From positions 1 through 15,232 of the forward strand of contig JBBKWP010000441.1 of assembly GCA_037968995.1 (NCBI GenBank): 15,232 bases of DNA. The letters are read 5' to 3'. Source of the DNA: JAEXNA01 sp037968995 (GTDB taxonomy: Bacteria; Vulcanimicrobiota; Xenobia; Xenobiales; JADMJV01). The translations under genes were made by a program, and so were the position numbers. This document shows positions 14,587 through 15,232 of the stretch, piece after piece. The stretch's first letter is position 1. Each line of letters opens with the position of its first letter. The notes under the pieces are model-generated. The model was not told where the DNA came from, did no database searches, and saw only the letters and a list, made by a program, of their open reading frames with translations.

Positions 14587-14602
14587 TGAGACGCTAGTCT
14601 CA
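14587..14602 (-). repeat. Short inverted repeat after the symporter gene
   Basis: TGAGAC and GTCTCA are perfect 6-bp arms with a 4-nt loop, about 57 nt beyond the symporter stop. No T-run follows on the minus strand, so it is not a standard intrinsic terminator. It may be a 3' end stabilising hairpin or chance. Confidence 0.35.
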
Positions 14603-14658
14603 CCCCCAAGAAAGGTCTTGCCAGTGCCACTGGGTTCATCGTCGCCAACGAGCCTCCA

Positions 14659-15232
14659 CTAAGCGGCTTCTATTTCATCTGGAAGCACCGGGTCCTTTTC
14701 CAGCTTACTGAAAACCATTTCGTCCACACATCCACCGACTACCGCGTCGCCCCAGACATTGACGGCGGTGCGGCAACGGTCCAGGAACCAGTCGATAGAG
14801 AGTAGCATGCCGATGCCTTCGGTGGGAAGGCCGGCGGCGTTGAGCACGATGAGCATAGTCACCAGACCCGCCTCGGGAATCCCCGCGGCTCCAATGGCGG
14901 CAAGTGTTGCGGTCACAAAAATTACCAGTTGACCCTGAAAGTCAAGGGGAATTCCGAAGGCTTGTGCGATAAAAATGGCGGCAACCGACTCATAGAGCGC
15001 GGTACCGTTCATATTCACGGTCGCCCCAAGCGGCAGGACGAAGGCCGTCGCTTCAGGCGAGACCCCGGCTTCTTCGCTACACTCCATGGTCAACGGCAGT
15101 GTCGCCGAAGATGAAGAAGTGGAGAAAGCCGTCGTGAGGGCTTTGAACAGTTTGCCGAAAAAGTAGACAGGGCTGCGCTTGGCGAGAACGCGGTACATGA
15201 CGGCCAAAAGCACCGAGTGAAAGCCTAGGGCT
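14659..15232 (-). CDS. SLC1/DAACS-type sodium (or proton):acidic amino acid/dicarboxylate symporter, C-terminal part (runs off right edge)
   Basis: The frame is open to the right edge (190 visible residues, the conserved transport core). The visible part spans the serine-rich hairpin (AFSTSSSSATLPLT), the NMDGT motif in the form NMNGT within the following helix, the second hairpin (AAIGAAGIPEAGLVTMLI), and the last helix DWFLDRCRTAVNVWGDA. Aligned with GltPh by these motifs, residues equivalent to D390, D394, R397, T398, N401 and D405 are kept. The Arg argues for an acidic substrate such as glutamate, aspartate or C4-dicarboxylate. The Asp of NMDGT, a sodium-site residue (D312 in GltPh), is Asn here. 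The first half of the gene lies outside the window, so total length is unknown. It is an inner-membrane secondary transporter. The stop is TAG at 14659. Confidence 0.92.
   Translation of the reverse strand, partial: ALGFHSVLLAVMYRVLAKRSPVYFFGKLFKALTTAFSTSSSSATLPLTMECSEEAGVSPEATAFVLPLGATVNMNGTALYESVAAIFIAQAFGIPLDFQGQLVIFVTATLAAIGAAGIPEAGLVTMLIVLNAAGLPTEGIGMLLSIDWFLDRCRTAVNVWGDAVVGGCVDEMVFSKLEKDPVLPDEIEAA

Noticed and set aside
1..15232. CRISPR arrays, tRNAs, rRNAs, insertion sequences, attachment sites
   Set aside because: None seen by eye. The repeats present are coding tandem repeats or TPR-derived and lack the spacer layout of CRISPR.

Overview
The window looks like chromosomal DNA of a Gram-negative-type bacterium of moderate to high GC. 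The evidence is a predicted lipoprotein, Sec and Tat exported proteins, a Spy/CpxP-like periplasmic protein and a membrane-bound TgpA-type transglutaminase. The phylum cannot be fixed from the sequence. Some genes have clear Shine-Dalgarno sites (GGAGG/AGGAG). Others have a -10-like hexamer exactly 6 nt before the ATG, as expected for leaderless mRNAs. No tRNA, rRNA, CRISPR array, transposase or phage gene was recognised.

Left part (1-7292, all minus strand). A three-gene operon reads right to left: a giant cytosolic protein of about 34 TPR repeats (start about 7292); a multidomain protein with a degenerate PD-(D/E)XK-nuclease-like domain, a long acidic/Pro/Tyr-Thr repeat linker and two C-terminal Roadblock/LC7-like domains; and a stand-alone Roadblock/LC7 protein. 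Roadblock proteins normally partner Ras-like GTPases such as MglA, but no GTPase gene is present. This TPR scaffold plus nuclease-fold/Roadblock cassette is the strongest candidate for an undescribed system. Beyond it, a secreted DUF4331 protein runs off the left edge.

Middle (7445-10831, plus strand). Divergent from the TPR operon is a translationally coupled pair: a DUF58 protein and a TgpA-like transmembrane transglutaminase with an intact Cys-His-Asp triad. The usual MoxR AAA+ ATPase partner is absent. The pair ends tail to tail, with overlapping stop codons, against a small Spy/CpxP-like (LTXXQ) secreted protein.

Right part (10828-15232, all minus strand). From left to right: the LTXXQ protein; a 53-residue Cys-rich zinc-ribbon-like protein; a strong UUCG-loop terminator; a 741-residue lipoprotein whose propeller-like domain is internally duplicated; a small proline-rich Tat substrate; and the C-terminal part of an SLC1/DAACS-type acidic amino acid or dicarboxylate symporter that runs off the right edge. 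Much of this half encodes envelope functions. Its physical proximity to the TPR/Roadblock operon does not prove a functional link.
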